A stretch of 37,159 bases of DNA. It comes from an alpha proteobacterium SCGC AAA288-E13. Its GTDB lineage: Bacteria; Pseudomonadota; Alphaproteobacteria; Pelagibacterales; Pelagibacteraceae. The stretch spans positions 1 to 37,159 of the forward strand of contig AZHQ01000005.1 of assembly GCA_000504605.1 (NCBI GenBank), written 5' to 3'. Made by a program: the position numbers and the translations under genes. Position 1 is the stretch's first letter. Each line of letters opens with the position of its first letter. A model generated the notes under the pieces. The model was not told the DNA's origin. It was given only the letters and a program-made list of their open reading frames with translations, and did no database searches. Below, one piece after another: positions 15,967 to 23,003 of the stretch.

Positions 15967-16410
15967 TTATCTTTTAGAAAACTGAAAACTTTTTCTCGCT
16001 TTTTTGTGACCGTATTTTTTTCTTTCAACAGATCTGGAATCCCTTGTCGTAAGTTTTTCTTTTTTGAGTATGATTTTTAAGTCAGGTTCGTATTTCAATA
16101 AAGCTCTTGAAATACCATGAATTATTGCTCCAGCCTGTCCGGATAAACCTCCTGCTTTAACTTGGCATCTAACATCATACTCGGTAGATCTTTTTGTTAC
16201 CTCAAAAGGCCGTAAAATTATTGATTGATGATTTAATCTTGTAAAATAATCAGTCATATTTATACCATTTACATAGATTTTTCCTGTACCCTTTTTAATC
16301 CAAACTTTAGCTATTGATTTTTTTCTTCTCCCAGTAGCGTACATACTTTCCTTAAAGTCTAATTTGATTTTTTTTGGATTATTATTTTCTACGTTTATAT
16401 TTCTTTCCAT
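15967..16410 (-). CDS. rpsI: 30S ribosomal protein S9
   Basis: A 147-residue S9 protein. The conserved core starts at residue 23 with YATGRRKKSIAKVW and contains QAGAIIHGISRALL and TRDSRSVERKKYGHKKARK. The last residues FSKR form the basic C-terminal tail that reaches the P-site tRNA. A 22-residue polar N-terminal extension precedes the core; a start at M23 is possible, but the chosen ATG lies only two bases after rplM, the standard coupling of L13 and S9. Confidence 0.97.
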   Translation of the reverse strand: MERNINVENNNPKKIKLDFKESMYATGRRKKSIAKVWIKKGTGKIYVNGINMTDYFTRLNHQSIILRPFEVTKRSTEYDVRCQVKAGGLSGQAGAIIHGISRALLKYEPDLKIILKKEKLTTRDSRSVERKKYGHKKARKSFQFSKR

Positions 16411-16412
16411 TA

Positions 16413-16871
16413 TTAGTTTCTAAGTAAGTTTTTTTTATTCATTTGAACTAAAAATATTTCTTTGGGATTTTGTACTTCATGAGGATGTTTGTCTCCTCTG
16501 TAAATTTTTAATTTAGACATTTGTTTTTTTGCAAGAGGTCCACGAGGCAACATTCTTTTCACAGCTAATTTCAATATTTCTTCTGGCTTATTGATGCTTA
16601 ATTTTTCAGGAGTTGTTTCTTTAATTCCTCCAGGGTGCCCCGTATGTCTATAATATTTTTTGTTTTTAAATTTATTTCCTGTAAATTTAATTTTTTCTAT
16701 ATTTTTAACTATTACAAAATCACCATCGTCCATATGCGGGGTGAAAGTAGATTTATTTTTTCCCCTTATAGTTTTGGATATAAATACAGCTAGCCTGCCA
16801 ACAATTGCATTGGTAGCATCAACTAATATCCAATTATTTTTAATATCTTTAGTTTTAATAAAATCAGTCAT
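16413..16871 (-). CDS. rplM: 50S ribosomal protein L13
   Basis: A 152-residue L13 with the family landmarks WILVDATNAIVGRLA near the N-terminus, GDFVIVKNIEKIKFTGNK, YYRHTGHPGGIKE, and AVKRMLPRGPLAKKQMSKLKIYRG. It is an early-assembly protein of the large subunit. It heads the rplM-rpsI-argC group and is divergent from metY, with 253 bases between start codons that hold both promoters and the metY riboswitches. Confidence 0.97.
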   Translation of the reverse strand: MTDFIKTKDIKNNWILVDATNAIVGRLAVFISKTIRGKNKSTFTPHMDDGDFVIVKNIEKIKFTGNKFKNKKYYRHTGHPGGIKETTPEKLSINKPEEILKLAVKRMLPRGPLAKKQMSKLKIYRGDKHPHEVQNPKEIFLVQMNKKNLLRN

Positions 16872-16878
16872 AGAACTT

Positions 16879-16911
16879 GGCTTAAATACTTATATTTATG
16901 AATAAAGTCAA
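16879..16911 (-). promoter_or_regulatory. possible promoter of rplM-rpsI
   Basis: On the minus strand TTGACT (16906-16911) is a near-perfect -35 box, followed about 17 bases later by an A/T-rich TATTTA that is only a fair -10. It lies within 40 bases of the rplM ATG, allowing a short leader. No L13 autoregulatory structure was identified. Confidence 0.35.
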
Positions 16912-16932
16912 ATTTTTAATATAATTAAAATC

Positions 16933-16961
16933 TTTACAAATATCTTTTTTTTTAGTCTAAT
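16933..16961 (+). promoter_or_regulatory. predicted promoter of metY
   Basis: TTTACA (16933-16938) and TCTAAT (16956-16961) are 17 bases apart and each match consensus at five of six positions. The predicted transcript start (about 16967-16969) coincides with the first base of the SAM-II-like aptamer, which supports both calls. Confidence 0.6.
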
Positions 16962-16968
16962 TAACTAT

Positions 16969-17008
16969 TGCCGATTTGATCAGCTTGCGGGCATTTAACA
17001 GCTAAAAT
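16969..17008 (+). promoter_or_regulatory. SAM-II riboswitch aptamer
   Basis: The sequence matches the H-type pseudoknot of SAM-II. P1 is TGCC (16969-16972) with GGCA (16990-16993). L1 begins GATTTG as in the Agrobacterium metA element, followed by GCTTGC. P2 pairs AGCT (16982-16985) with AGCT (17000-17003), and the 3' segment ends GCTAAAA. It binds S-adenosylmethionine in characterised members. The P1 3' strand can instead pair as GGCATT (16990-16995) with AATGCC (17018-17023), which would block the following terminator. SAM binding is therefore predicted to favour termination. Confidence 0.85.
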
Positions 17009-17021
17009 GATTGTTCTAATG

Positions 17022-17046
17022 CCGCCGCATCTGGCGGTTTTTTTTT
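17022..17046 (+). terminator. intrinsic terminator under SAM-II control
   Basis: A CCGCC (17022-17026) / GGCGG (17033-17037) stem with a six-base loop is followed by nine T residues (17038-17046). It is the strongest G/C hairpin seen in the window. Its 5' arm overlaps the AATGCC segment that can form the antiterminator with the SAM-II P1 strand, so it is a conditional terminator in the metY leader. Confidence 0.9.
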
Positions 17047-17062
17047 AACTGGAAAATTGGCG

Positions 17063-17117
17063 TAGACATTTGACTATATTGTGCGTCTTGAATTAATCAA
17101 AAGCACTAAAAAAGGAG
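17063..17117 (+). promoter_or_regulatory. SAM-V-type riboswitch covering the metY ribosome binding site
   Basis: A second pseudoknot lies between the terminator and metY. P1 pairs AGAC (17064-17067) with GTCT (17085-17088), L1 contains ATTTGA, and P2 pairs GTGC (17081-17084) with GCAC (17103-17106). The 3' part runs TAAAAAAGGAG, so the Shine-Dalgarno GGAG (17114-17117) sits at the edge of the binding core, seven bases before the ATG. This is the SAM-V layout described from SAR11, which limits translation when SAM is bound. Tandem SAM-II/SAM-V control has been reported in marine alphaproteobacteria. Confidence 0.75.
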
Positions 17118-17124
17118 AAAAAAA

Positions 17125-18453
17125 ATGGCTAAAGACACAAAGAACCCAGAAACGATAGCACTTCATGGGGGTGAATATAGAAGTGATCCGGCAACTACTG
17201 CAGTAGCTGTACCTATATATCGGACTACTTCTTATCAATTTAAAGATACAGAAACTGCTGCTAATCTTTTTGCCCTAAAAGAGTTTGGAAATATATATAC
17301 GCGCATAATGAATCCAACCTGTGATGCATTGGAAAAAAGAATTGCAGCATTGGAAGGAGGTCTGGCAGCTCTAGCAGTTAGTTCTGGTCAATCTGCTTCA
17401 GCATTTTCTTTACTAAATGTTGCGCAAGCAGGAGATAATTTTATTAGTTCAACCGATCTTTATGGTGGAACTGTAAATTTGTTTACTCATACACTTAAAA
17501 GGCAAGGGATAGAGGTAAGGTATGCTGACCCCCTAGATCCAAAGAATTTTGAAAAATTGTTTGATGATAAAACAAGAGCCATATACGCTGAGACTCTTCC
17601 TAATCCATATTTGAGACCCTTCCCTATCAAGGAAGTTGCTGATATTGGGAGAAAATATAACATACCTTTAATAGTGGATAACACTGCATCGCCCATCATA
17701 TGTAAGCCATTTGAACATGGAGCTGCAATAATTGTGCATTCATTAACAAAGTACATAGGGGGTCATGGTACCGTTATTGGTGGAATTATAGTTGATGGAG
17801 GAAACTTTGATTGGACAGTTGATCCAAAAAGACAACCTTTATTTAATGAACCAGATCCGAGTTATGGAGGTGCTGTGTGGGGTAAAGTTGTTCCAGAATT
17901 AACAGGAGCGAATGTAGCTTTTGCTGTAAGGGCAAGAGTTGTATTACTTCGTGATCTGGGTTCGTGTTTATCTCCAGATAACGCTTTTCAACATATCCAA
18001 GGTTTGGAAACTTTACCATTAAGGTTTAAACAACATTGTTCTAATGCAGAAAAAGTTGTTGATTTTTTACAAACACATAAAAACGTGGAAAGAGTTATTT
18101 ATCCAACTCTTTATAAGGAAGAAGTAGCAAATAGAGCCAAAAAATATTTCAAAGGAGGAAATGGAGCTCTTGTTGGAATAGAAATAAAAGGTGGTGTTGA
18201 GGCGGGTAAAAAATTTATAGACTCACTCAAACTTCATTATCATGTTGCAAATATTGGAGATGCTAGAAGTTTAGCTCTCCATCCAGCTACCACAACACAC
18301 AGTCAGCTAACAGAAAAGGAGTTATTGGCTGCTGGAGTGACTCCTGGTTATGTAAGATTATCAGTTGGAATTGAACATCCTGACGATATTATTTCTGATT
18401 TAAAGCAAGCTTTAGATTTAGCTGGAAGTGTAAAATTAAGAGTTTTTAGCTAA
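17125..18453 (+). CDS. metY: O-acetylhomoserine sulfhydrylase (aminocarboxypropyltransferase)
   Basis: A 442-residue PLP enzyme of the Cys/Met metabolism family that makes homocysteine (or methionine) from O-acetylhomoserine and sulfide (or methanethiol). Visible features are TIALHGGEYRSDPATTA near the start, SSGQSASAF (86-94), VDNTASP (184-190), the cofactor lysine K209 in HSLTKYIGG and RSLALHPATTTH near the end. The length of about 430-440 separates MetY from shorter MetB/MetZ. A strong Shine-Dalgarno precedes the ATG. The gene is controlled by the tandem SAM-sensing leader, which fits a methionine-pathway enzyme. Its stop overlaps that of cox15 by eight bases. Confidence 0.95.
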   Translation: MAKDTKNPETIALHGGEYRSDPATTAVAVPIYRTTSYQFKDTETAANLFALKEFGNIYTRIMNPTCDALEKRIAALEGGLAALAVSSGQSASAFSLLNVAQAGDNFISSTDLYGGTVNLFTHTLKRQGIEVRYADPLDPKNFEKLFDDKTRAIYAETLPNPYLRPFPIKEVADIGRKYNIPLIVDNTASPIICKPFEHGAAIIVHSLTKYIGGHGTVIGGIIVDGGNFDWTVDPKRQPLFNEPDPSYGGAVWGKVVPELTGANVAFAVRARVVLLRDLGSCLSPDNAFQHIQGLETLPLRFKQHCSNAEKVVDFLQTHKNVERVIYPTLYKEEVANRAKKYFKGGNGALVGIEIKGGVEAGKKFIDSLKLHYHVANIGDARSLALHPATTTHSQLTEKELLAAGVTPGYVRLSVGIEHPDDIISDLKQALDLAGSVKLRVFS

Positions 18454-19486
18454 TTTTAGAGTTTTTAAAAACTAGAATTAAAGAAGTAGTAACTAAAATT
18501 ACAGAAGCTATTTGGTGCATTGAAGCTAAAATTATCTGTGAACCTGATATCACGGTTAAAATTCCTAAAACAATTTGCAGAAATAGAGATACAAAAACTA
18601 ATAAAATAGTTTTTCTCATATAAATAAAATCATTATTTCTAAATATTATTGTTGCTATGAATAAGAATATTAAAAGTATTAAATAAGCCATATTTCTATG
18701 AATAAATTGAACAAGTGATGGTGTACCAAAGGAGTTTAAAGAAAATAAATCTTTTAAATTGGAGTCATCAGGAAAATAACTTTCGTTCATTAAGGGCCAT
18801 GATTGATATATGTGACCAGCGTCTAAACCCGATACAAAAGCACCAATTGTAATTTGCAGAAGAATGCAAAATATAAAAATTATTGGTAAATACAACGGTA
18901 ATTTCCTATAAAAAAATAAATCCTCATGTTTTTTATATTTAAGATAATTCCAAAGTAATAAAATAAAAATAACAAAAGCCAAAGTTAGGTGCAAAGCTAG
19001 GCGGTAATGACTAACATTAGTTCGTTCAGATAAGCCACTCTTAACCATATACCATCCAATTACACCTTGGAAAAATATTAGAAAAAAAATTAAGTAAAAT
19101 GATTTTAATGAATTTTTACGTACCTTTTTTTTATAGGTAAAATAGATCAAAGGTATAATATAAAATAATCCAACAATTCGGCCCAGTAATCGATGAATAT
19201 ATTCCCACCAATAAATAACTTTGAATTGTTCTAAAGTCATGGATGAATTAACTAATTTATATTCAGGTATTTGTTGATAAAGAGAAAATAACTGTTTCCA
19301 GTTATTTAAAGATAATGGTGGAAAAATGCCGGAAAACAACTCCCACTTGGTTATAGACAAACCTGAGTTAGTTAATCTTGTTAATCCGCCTACAATAATC
19401 ATTAAAGCAACTAAAAAAGTTGTTAACAATAACCAATAAGTAATATAAATATTTTTATTTTCAACAGTCACAAAATTAATATACAT
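18446..19486 (-). CDS. ctaA: heme A synthase (Cox15/CtaA)
   Basis: A 346-residue, eight-helix membrane enzyme converting heme O to heme A for aa3-type cytochrome oxidase. Family signatures are VGGLTRLTNSGLSITKWE (about 37-54), the heme-ligand region YIHRLLGR (about 96-103), SHYRLALHLTLAF, FVSGLDAGHIYQSWPLMN, FIHRNMAY and SMHQIAS. The proteobacterial/mitochondrial Cox15 form fits better than the short Gram-positive CtaA. It converges on metY and is divergent from the chorismate mutase with about 40 bases between starts. Confidence 0.95.
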   Translation of the reverse strand: MYINFVTVENKNIYITYWLLLTTFLVALMIIVGGLTRLTNSGLSITKWELFSGIFPPLSLNNWKQLFSLYQQIPEYKLVNSSMTLEQFKVIYWWEYIHRLLGRIVGLFYIIPLIYFTYKKKVRKNSLKSFYLIFFLIFFQGVIGWYMVKSGLSERTNVSHYRLALHLTLAFVIFILLLWNYLKYKKHEDLFFYRKLPLYLPIIFIFCILLQITIGAFVSGLDAGHIYQSWPLMNESYFPDDSNLKDLFSLNSFGTPSLVQFIHRNMAYLILLIFLFIATIIFRNNDFIYMRKTILLVFVSLFLQIVLGILTVISGSQIILASMHQIASVILVTTSLILVFKNSKIS

Positions 19487-19527
19487 ATCTATCTTATAAA
19501 ATAGAAATTGTTAATTTTGCCGCTGAT

Positions 19528-19809
19528 ATGAATAAAAAAAAACTACAAATGGCTAGAAATAAAATTGATCAATTAGATAAAAAAATCTTCTATTTAATAA
19601 AAAAAAGAACAGCGATAGTTAAATATATGTTAAGTCTAAAAAAGTTTAAAAAACAAATTGTTGATCATAAAAGAATTAAAGAAATACTTAAAAAAATAAA
19701 AAAACAATCTATTAAAAATAGAATTGATCCAAAAATAACAAGTAAAATATGGAAATCTATGATTTGGAGTTATGTAGATTTTCAAAGAAGAAATTTTATA
19801 AAAAAATGA
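19528..19809 (+). CDS. chorismate mutase, AroQ type
   Basis: A 93-residue all-helical protein with the AroQ pattern: R10 and IDQLD (13-17) at the start of helix 1, LIKKRTAIVKYML at the turn region, a lysine-rich middle containing DHKR (residues 47-50), and a C-terminal helix KIWKSMIWSYVDFQRRNF. It converts chorismate to prephenate for phenylalanine and tyrosine. The single-domain length is usual for alphaproteobacterial free-standing forms. The stop TGA abuts the rpmG stop with no base between. Confidence 0.85.
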   Translation: MNKKKLQMARNKIDQLDKKIFYLIKKRTAIVKYMLSLKKFKKQIVDHKRIKEILKKIKKQSIKNRIDPKITSKIWKSMIWSYVDFQRRNFIKK

Positions 19810-20001
19810 TTATTTACTATGAGGTGGTAATTTTTTCTCAATAAAAATTTCATGTTTTCGGGTTGCCGGATTATATTTCTTAACCTTTAATTTAATTTTT
19901 GCTTTTTCACCTGAGGATGGTTTTTTAACATAATAAAAAAAAGGACTATCTGGTTTAGATTCTGGTACTAACCTTACTTTTATGTAAGACTTTTTAGCCA
20001 T
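19810..20001 (-). CDS. rpmG: 50S ribosomal protein L33
   Basis: A 63-residue basic protein with L33 features: a short basic start (AKKSYIKVRLV), the aromatic strand FFYYVKK, and the KKYNPATRKHEIFIEKKL tail corresponding to the usual 'KYDPVVRKHV.F.E.K'. Zinc-binding cysteines are absent, as in many proteobacterial L33 proteins. It is a few residues longer than common homologues, mainly before KKYNP and at the end. The start overlaps the merR stop by eight bases. Confidence 0.9.
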   Translation of the reverse strand: MAKKSYIKVRLVPESKPDSPFFYYVKKPSSGEKAKIKLKVKKYNPATRKHEIFIEKKLPPHSK

Positions 20002-20386
20002 TTTTCAAATCTTTTAGTTCACTTACAATTTTGGATATTTTTTTTATCTTGTCCTTAACTTTCTCTATATTAAGAGATTGATTACTTACACCATATTCTG
20101 TTGTATCGTCAAGTGTAAACAATTTTGGATTATTTAATACAGCTTTAACTCCTTTGATTGTCATACCTTTTTCTTTTAAAAGGTATTTAATTAATTTGAT
20201 CATTCGAATATCTTTATTATTATAATATCTTCTTTTCCCAGATAAGATTTTTGGTTTAATCTGATTAAATTCTTTTTCCCAAAATCTAATTGTATGTGTA
20301 GATAGGGTTCTTTTTTTTTTATTAATTAACCCTACTATTTCAGCAACTTCACCAATGGTTTTATATGCTTCAGATTTTTTTTCCAT
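19994..20386 (-). CDS. MerR family transcriptional regulator
   Basis: A 130-residue protein with an N-terminal MerR winged helix-turn-helix (about 9-75): YKTIGEVAEIVGL, then STHTIRFWEKEF and GKRRYYNNKDIRMIKLIKYLL. The C-terminal 40 residues form a short charged helix suited to dimerisation, with no metal-binding cysteines. This is the regulator commonly found just downstream of ihfA in Alphaproteobacteria; its targets are not known. It starts three bases after the ihfA stop and ends inside rpmG. Confidence 0.9.
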   Translation of the reverse strand: MEKKSEAYKTIGEVAEIVGLINKKKRTLSTHTIRFWEKEFNQIKPKILSGKRRYYNNKDIRMIKLIKYLLKEKGMTIKGVKAVLNNPKLFTLDDTTEYGVSNQSLNIEKVKDKIKKISKIVSELKDLKNG

Positions 20387-20389
20387 AAA

Positions 20390-20686
20390 TTAGTATTTTT
20401 GATTTATTTTATTTTTAAAAAGCTTAGAAGCCTTAAATGTAACAACATTTCTTGCTGATATAATTCTTTTTTCTTTAGTTTTTGGATTGCGACCTATTCG
20501 GCTATTTTTTCTTTTTTTTAGAAAAGTTCCAAATGATGTAATCTTAATATTATTGTTTTCTTTAAAACTTGACATTATTATATGAAAAATATCGTTTAGT
20601 ATATTTTCAGAGATTACTTTTGAAAAACCGATATTTTGATAAATTTTATTTGTTAATGTTTTTCTATTTACATTTTTTTTAAGCAT
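20390..20686 (-). CDS. ihfA: integration host factor alpha subunit (HU/IHF family)
   Basis: A 98-residue DNA-bending protein of the HU/IHF family. It shows the helical dimer core (TNKIYQNIGFSKVISENILNDIF), ITSFGTFLKKRKNSRIGRNP (with the intercalating proline in the arm GRNPKT), and ARNVVTFKASKLFKNKIN at the end. The assignment to IhfA rests on the position between plsX and merR. It would pair with IhfB, which is not in this window. It starts 20 bases after the plsX stop, where fabH normally lies. Confidence 0.9.
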   Translation of the reverse strand: MLKKNVNRKTLTNKIYQNIGFSKVISENILNDIFHIIMSSFKENNNIKITSFGTFLKKRKNSRIGRNPKTKEKRIISARNVVTFKASKLFKNKINQKY

Positions 20687-20706
20687 AAATAATAATACTA
20701 TAATAT

Positions 20707-21750
20707 TTAATTACTTAAATTCTTTTTAATTTTTTCAATTAAATTTCCTTTAATTATTTTATTACACATTTTAATTGAGTAAGCTAAGCCTCTAGCATCA
20801 GTAGAGCCATGACTTTTTACAACAGGTCCATTTAATCCCAAAAGAATGGCTCCATTATATTTTCTTGGATCTAATTGATTTTTAAATTTTTTTAAAGCAG
20901 TGTACGAAAATAAAAGCGAAATTTTATTTAATAAATTTTTGCTTAGACATTCCTTTAAAGTTTTTGTAATAAAATTTGCCGTGCCTTCGGCTGTTTTTAA
21001 AGCAATATTACCTGTAAAACCGTCAGTAACAATAACATTTACATTGCCATCCATAATATGATTTCCCTCAATATAGCCATGAAATTCAAAGTCACTTTTA
21101 TTCAATGCTTTTAGATTTTGATAAGCTTTCTTAATTATTTCATTTCCTTTTATTTCTTCCAATCCAACATTTAATAATGCAATTTTTGGGACGATCTCTG
21201 GATATAATGCTTTATGTAAAGCTGCTCCCATATAACTAAAATCAATTAAATTTTTATCGTTACACTCAATATTGGCTCCTAAATCTAGCACAACATTCAT
21301 TCCCGTTTTATTTGGCCAAAGGCCAGCAAGAGCAGGTTTTTCAACCCCATCAATCATATTCAAAATTAATCTAGATAATATAAATAATGCACCAGTATTT
21401 CCGGCTGACAATGAGATTTGTGATTTACCTTTTTTTTGTGATTCAATAGATTGCCACATGCTAGAACTGTTGCTTTTTTTAGCTGCGGTTAAAGGGCTTT
21501 CATGATCGTTAATATTATTTTCGCTATGAATAATTTCACAATAATTTTTAATCTCTGATTTTTCATTTACCAAATAGTTTAATTGATCCTTGTTACCGTA
21601 AAGTTTGAAAAAGTTTTCCTTACTTTCCTTTAAAAATAATTCTATGCCATCAATTATTTTATTTGGCGAATTTTCTCCACCCATTGCATCAATTGCAATT
21701 ACTATTTTATTGTTCTTTTTTTTATGAGTTTGTTCTTTATTATTTTCCAT
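20707..21750 (-). CDS. plsX: phosphate acyltransferase PlsX
   Basis: A 347-residue enzyme making acyl-phosphate from acyl-ACP for phospholipid synthesis. The N-terminal landmark AIDAMGGENSP (19-29) is preceded by 14 lysine- and asparagine-rich residues. Further conserved elements are SAGNTGALF (about 115-123), LDLGANIE, LLNVGLEEIKGNE, VTDGFTGNIALKTAEG and GLNGPVVKSHG. The length is normal. rpmF lies about 100 bases upstream on the same strand and ihfA 20 bases downstream. Confidence 0.96.
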   Translation of the reverse strand: MENNKEQTHKKKNNKIVIAIDAMGGENSPNKIIDGIELFLKESKENFFKLYGNKDQLNYLVNEKSEIKNYCEIIHSENNINDHESPLTAAKKSNSSSMWQSIESQKKGKSQISLSAGNTGALFILSRLILNMIDGVEKPALAGLWPNKTGMNVVLDLGANIECNDKNLIDFSYMGAALHKALYPEIVPKIALLNVGLEEIKGNEIIKKAYQNLKALNKSDFEFHGYIEGNHIMDGNVNVIVTDGFTGNIALKTAEGTANFITKTLKECLSKNLLNKISLLFSYTALKKFKNQLDPRKYNGAILLGLNGPVVKSHGSTDARGLAYSIKMCNKIIKGNLIEKIKKNLSN

Positions 21751-21855
21751 AGTAATTGATTATTTGAACAGATTTTTTTATTCTCTGCAATAAGTAAAAA
21801 TCAACCAGAGGAATAAATTAAACTTTTTTAGTAAAAAAATGACAAATTATTTTGG

Positions 21856-22035
21856 TTATTTTTTTGGATCGAAAACCTGTCTATTTTTATAAAATCCAGT
21901 TTTCAAATCTACATGGTGAGACAATCTAAATTCACCTGATTTTTTATCTTCGATGACATTTTTTGTCACAAATTTAATATGCGATCTTCTTTTATCTCTT
22001 CTTGATTTAGAAGTTTTTCGTTTAGGTACTGCCAT
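21856..22035 (-). CDS. rpmF: 50S ribosomal protein L32
   Basis: A 59-residue protein reading [19 protein letters not shown] at its start, the unmistakable N-terminus of L32, followed by [20 protein letters not shown], the conserved C-terminal strand with the HH pair. Zinc cysteines are absent, as in other alphaproteobacterial L32. The rpmF-plsX order is widespread. The start is two bases after the cbp3 stop, so it is probably co-transcribed with it. Confidence 0.95.
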   Translation of the reverse strand: MAVPKRKTSKSRRDKRRSHIKFVTKNVIEDKKSGEFRLSHHVDLKTGFYKNRQVFDPKK

Positions 22036-22037
22036 AC

Positions 22038-22553
22038 TTATTCATCCTTATAAGCAAAGTTAAATACACCTTTTGTAAGTGAATTTAAAGTTATATTTTC
22101 AATAAAAAATGTAAATTTATCAAAATAATTTGTTAATTTATTAGTTAAAATTTTATTGTTAGATTCATTTTCAAAAAATCTTGATAATAATTCATTTTTT
22201 TCATCAATTTTTAATTGCTTCCAATTATGACATTGGATTAAAATTTCATAAAACAGTCTTATTAAATTTTTCATTTTTTTATTTACAGTAACGTCGCCAT
22301 ATCCCAATTCTCTACAGTTTAATTCTATCTGTTTAAAGAAAAAATCAAATATTTCTTGTTGTTCTTTTTTTTCACTTTCTTTATTTTTAAGAGTAATTAT
22401 GATAAAACAAAGATGAAAGAAAATAAGATAAATTCTGTTTGAAAAAGAATCAGACATTTTTAAATCTTTGTAAAATAAATTTTCTCTAGTTAAAAAAACA
22501 ATTTTATTATACAAAGGGAGAATATTTTTTTTTTTATATTTAAAGAAATGCAT
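22038..22553 (-). CDS. ubiquinol-cytochrome c chaperone (Cbp3 family)
   Basis: A 171-residue protein matching the Cbp3/ubiquinol-cytochrome c chaperone domain, which assists cytochrome b and bc1 complex assembly in mitochondria and Alphaproteobacteria. Matching segments are [24 protein letters not shown] (begins near 14), the long helix [14 protein letters not shown], then [35 protein letters not shown]. The ATG lies in an ATGCAT palindrome shared with bamE on the other strand. A later start at M33 would cut into the domain, so the first ATG is preferred. It is followed immediately by rpmF; the DUF177 gene often found here is absent. Confidence 0.85.
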   Translation of the reverse strand: MHFFKYKKKNILPLYNKIVFLTRENLFYKDLKMSDSFSNRIYLIFFHLCFIIITLKNKESEKKEQQEIFDFFFKQIELNCRELGYGDVTVNKKMKNLIRLFYEILIQCHNWKQLKIDEKNELLSRFFENESNNKILTNKLTNYFDKFTFFIENITLNSLTKGVFNFAYKDE

Positions 22554-23003
22554 AAGATCATTATTATTGTAATTTTATTATTATTAACAAATTGTCAACG
22601 AAATCCAGTTATTAAAACTCATGGTGTTTCTTTTTTAGATAAAAAACATGAAAATTTAATTGTTAATCAAAGTAATCAAAATGATGTAAAAAAAGTCCTA
22701 GGACATCCTTCTACAATTGCTACTTTTGATAATTCTATTTGGATTTATATCGAAAGAACTAGAACTAGAGGGAAATTATTAAAATTTGGTCGAAATATAA
22801 CAAGTAAAAATAATGTTTTGGCTCTAGAATTTAATCAATATGGAATTTTAATAAAAAAAGACTTTTATGATAAAAGCCAAATAAATAACATTGATTTTAC
22901 AAAAAATACTACTGATTCTACTACTATTGAAACAAGTTTTGTATATAGTTTTTTATCTAGTATAAGACAAAAAATTAATAAACCTGCAAAAAAAAAACGT
23001 TAA
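22548..23003 (+). CDS. bamE: outer membrane assembly lipoprotein BamE (SmpA/OmlA)
   Basis: A 151-residue lipoprotein with a short signal helix and lipobox LTNC, so C16 is the lipidated residue. The BamE fold follows: [32 protein letters not shown] (about 39-70) is the helix-loop-strand core, and [15 protein letters not shown] forms the last strand. A basic tail of about 50 residues extends beyond it. BamE stabilises the BAM complex at the inner face of the outer membrane. Its start codon overlaps the cbp3 start and its stop overlaps the hppA stop in TTAA, leaving no flanking spacer on either side. Confidence 0.88.
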   Translation: MHKIIIIVILLLLTNCQRNPVIKTHGVSFLDKKHENLIVNQSNQNDVKKVLGHPSTIATFDNSIWIYIERTRTRGKLLKFGRNITSKNNVLALEFNQYGILIKKDFYDKSQINNIDFTKNTTDSTTIETSFVYSFLSSIRQKINKPAKKKR

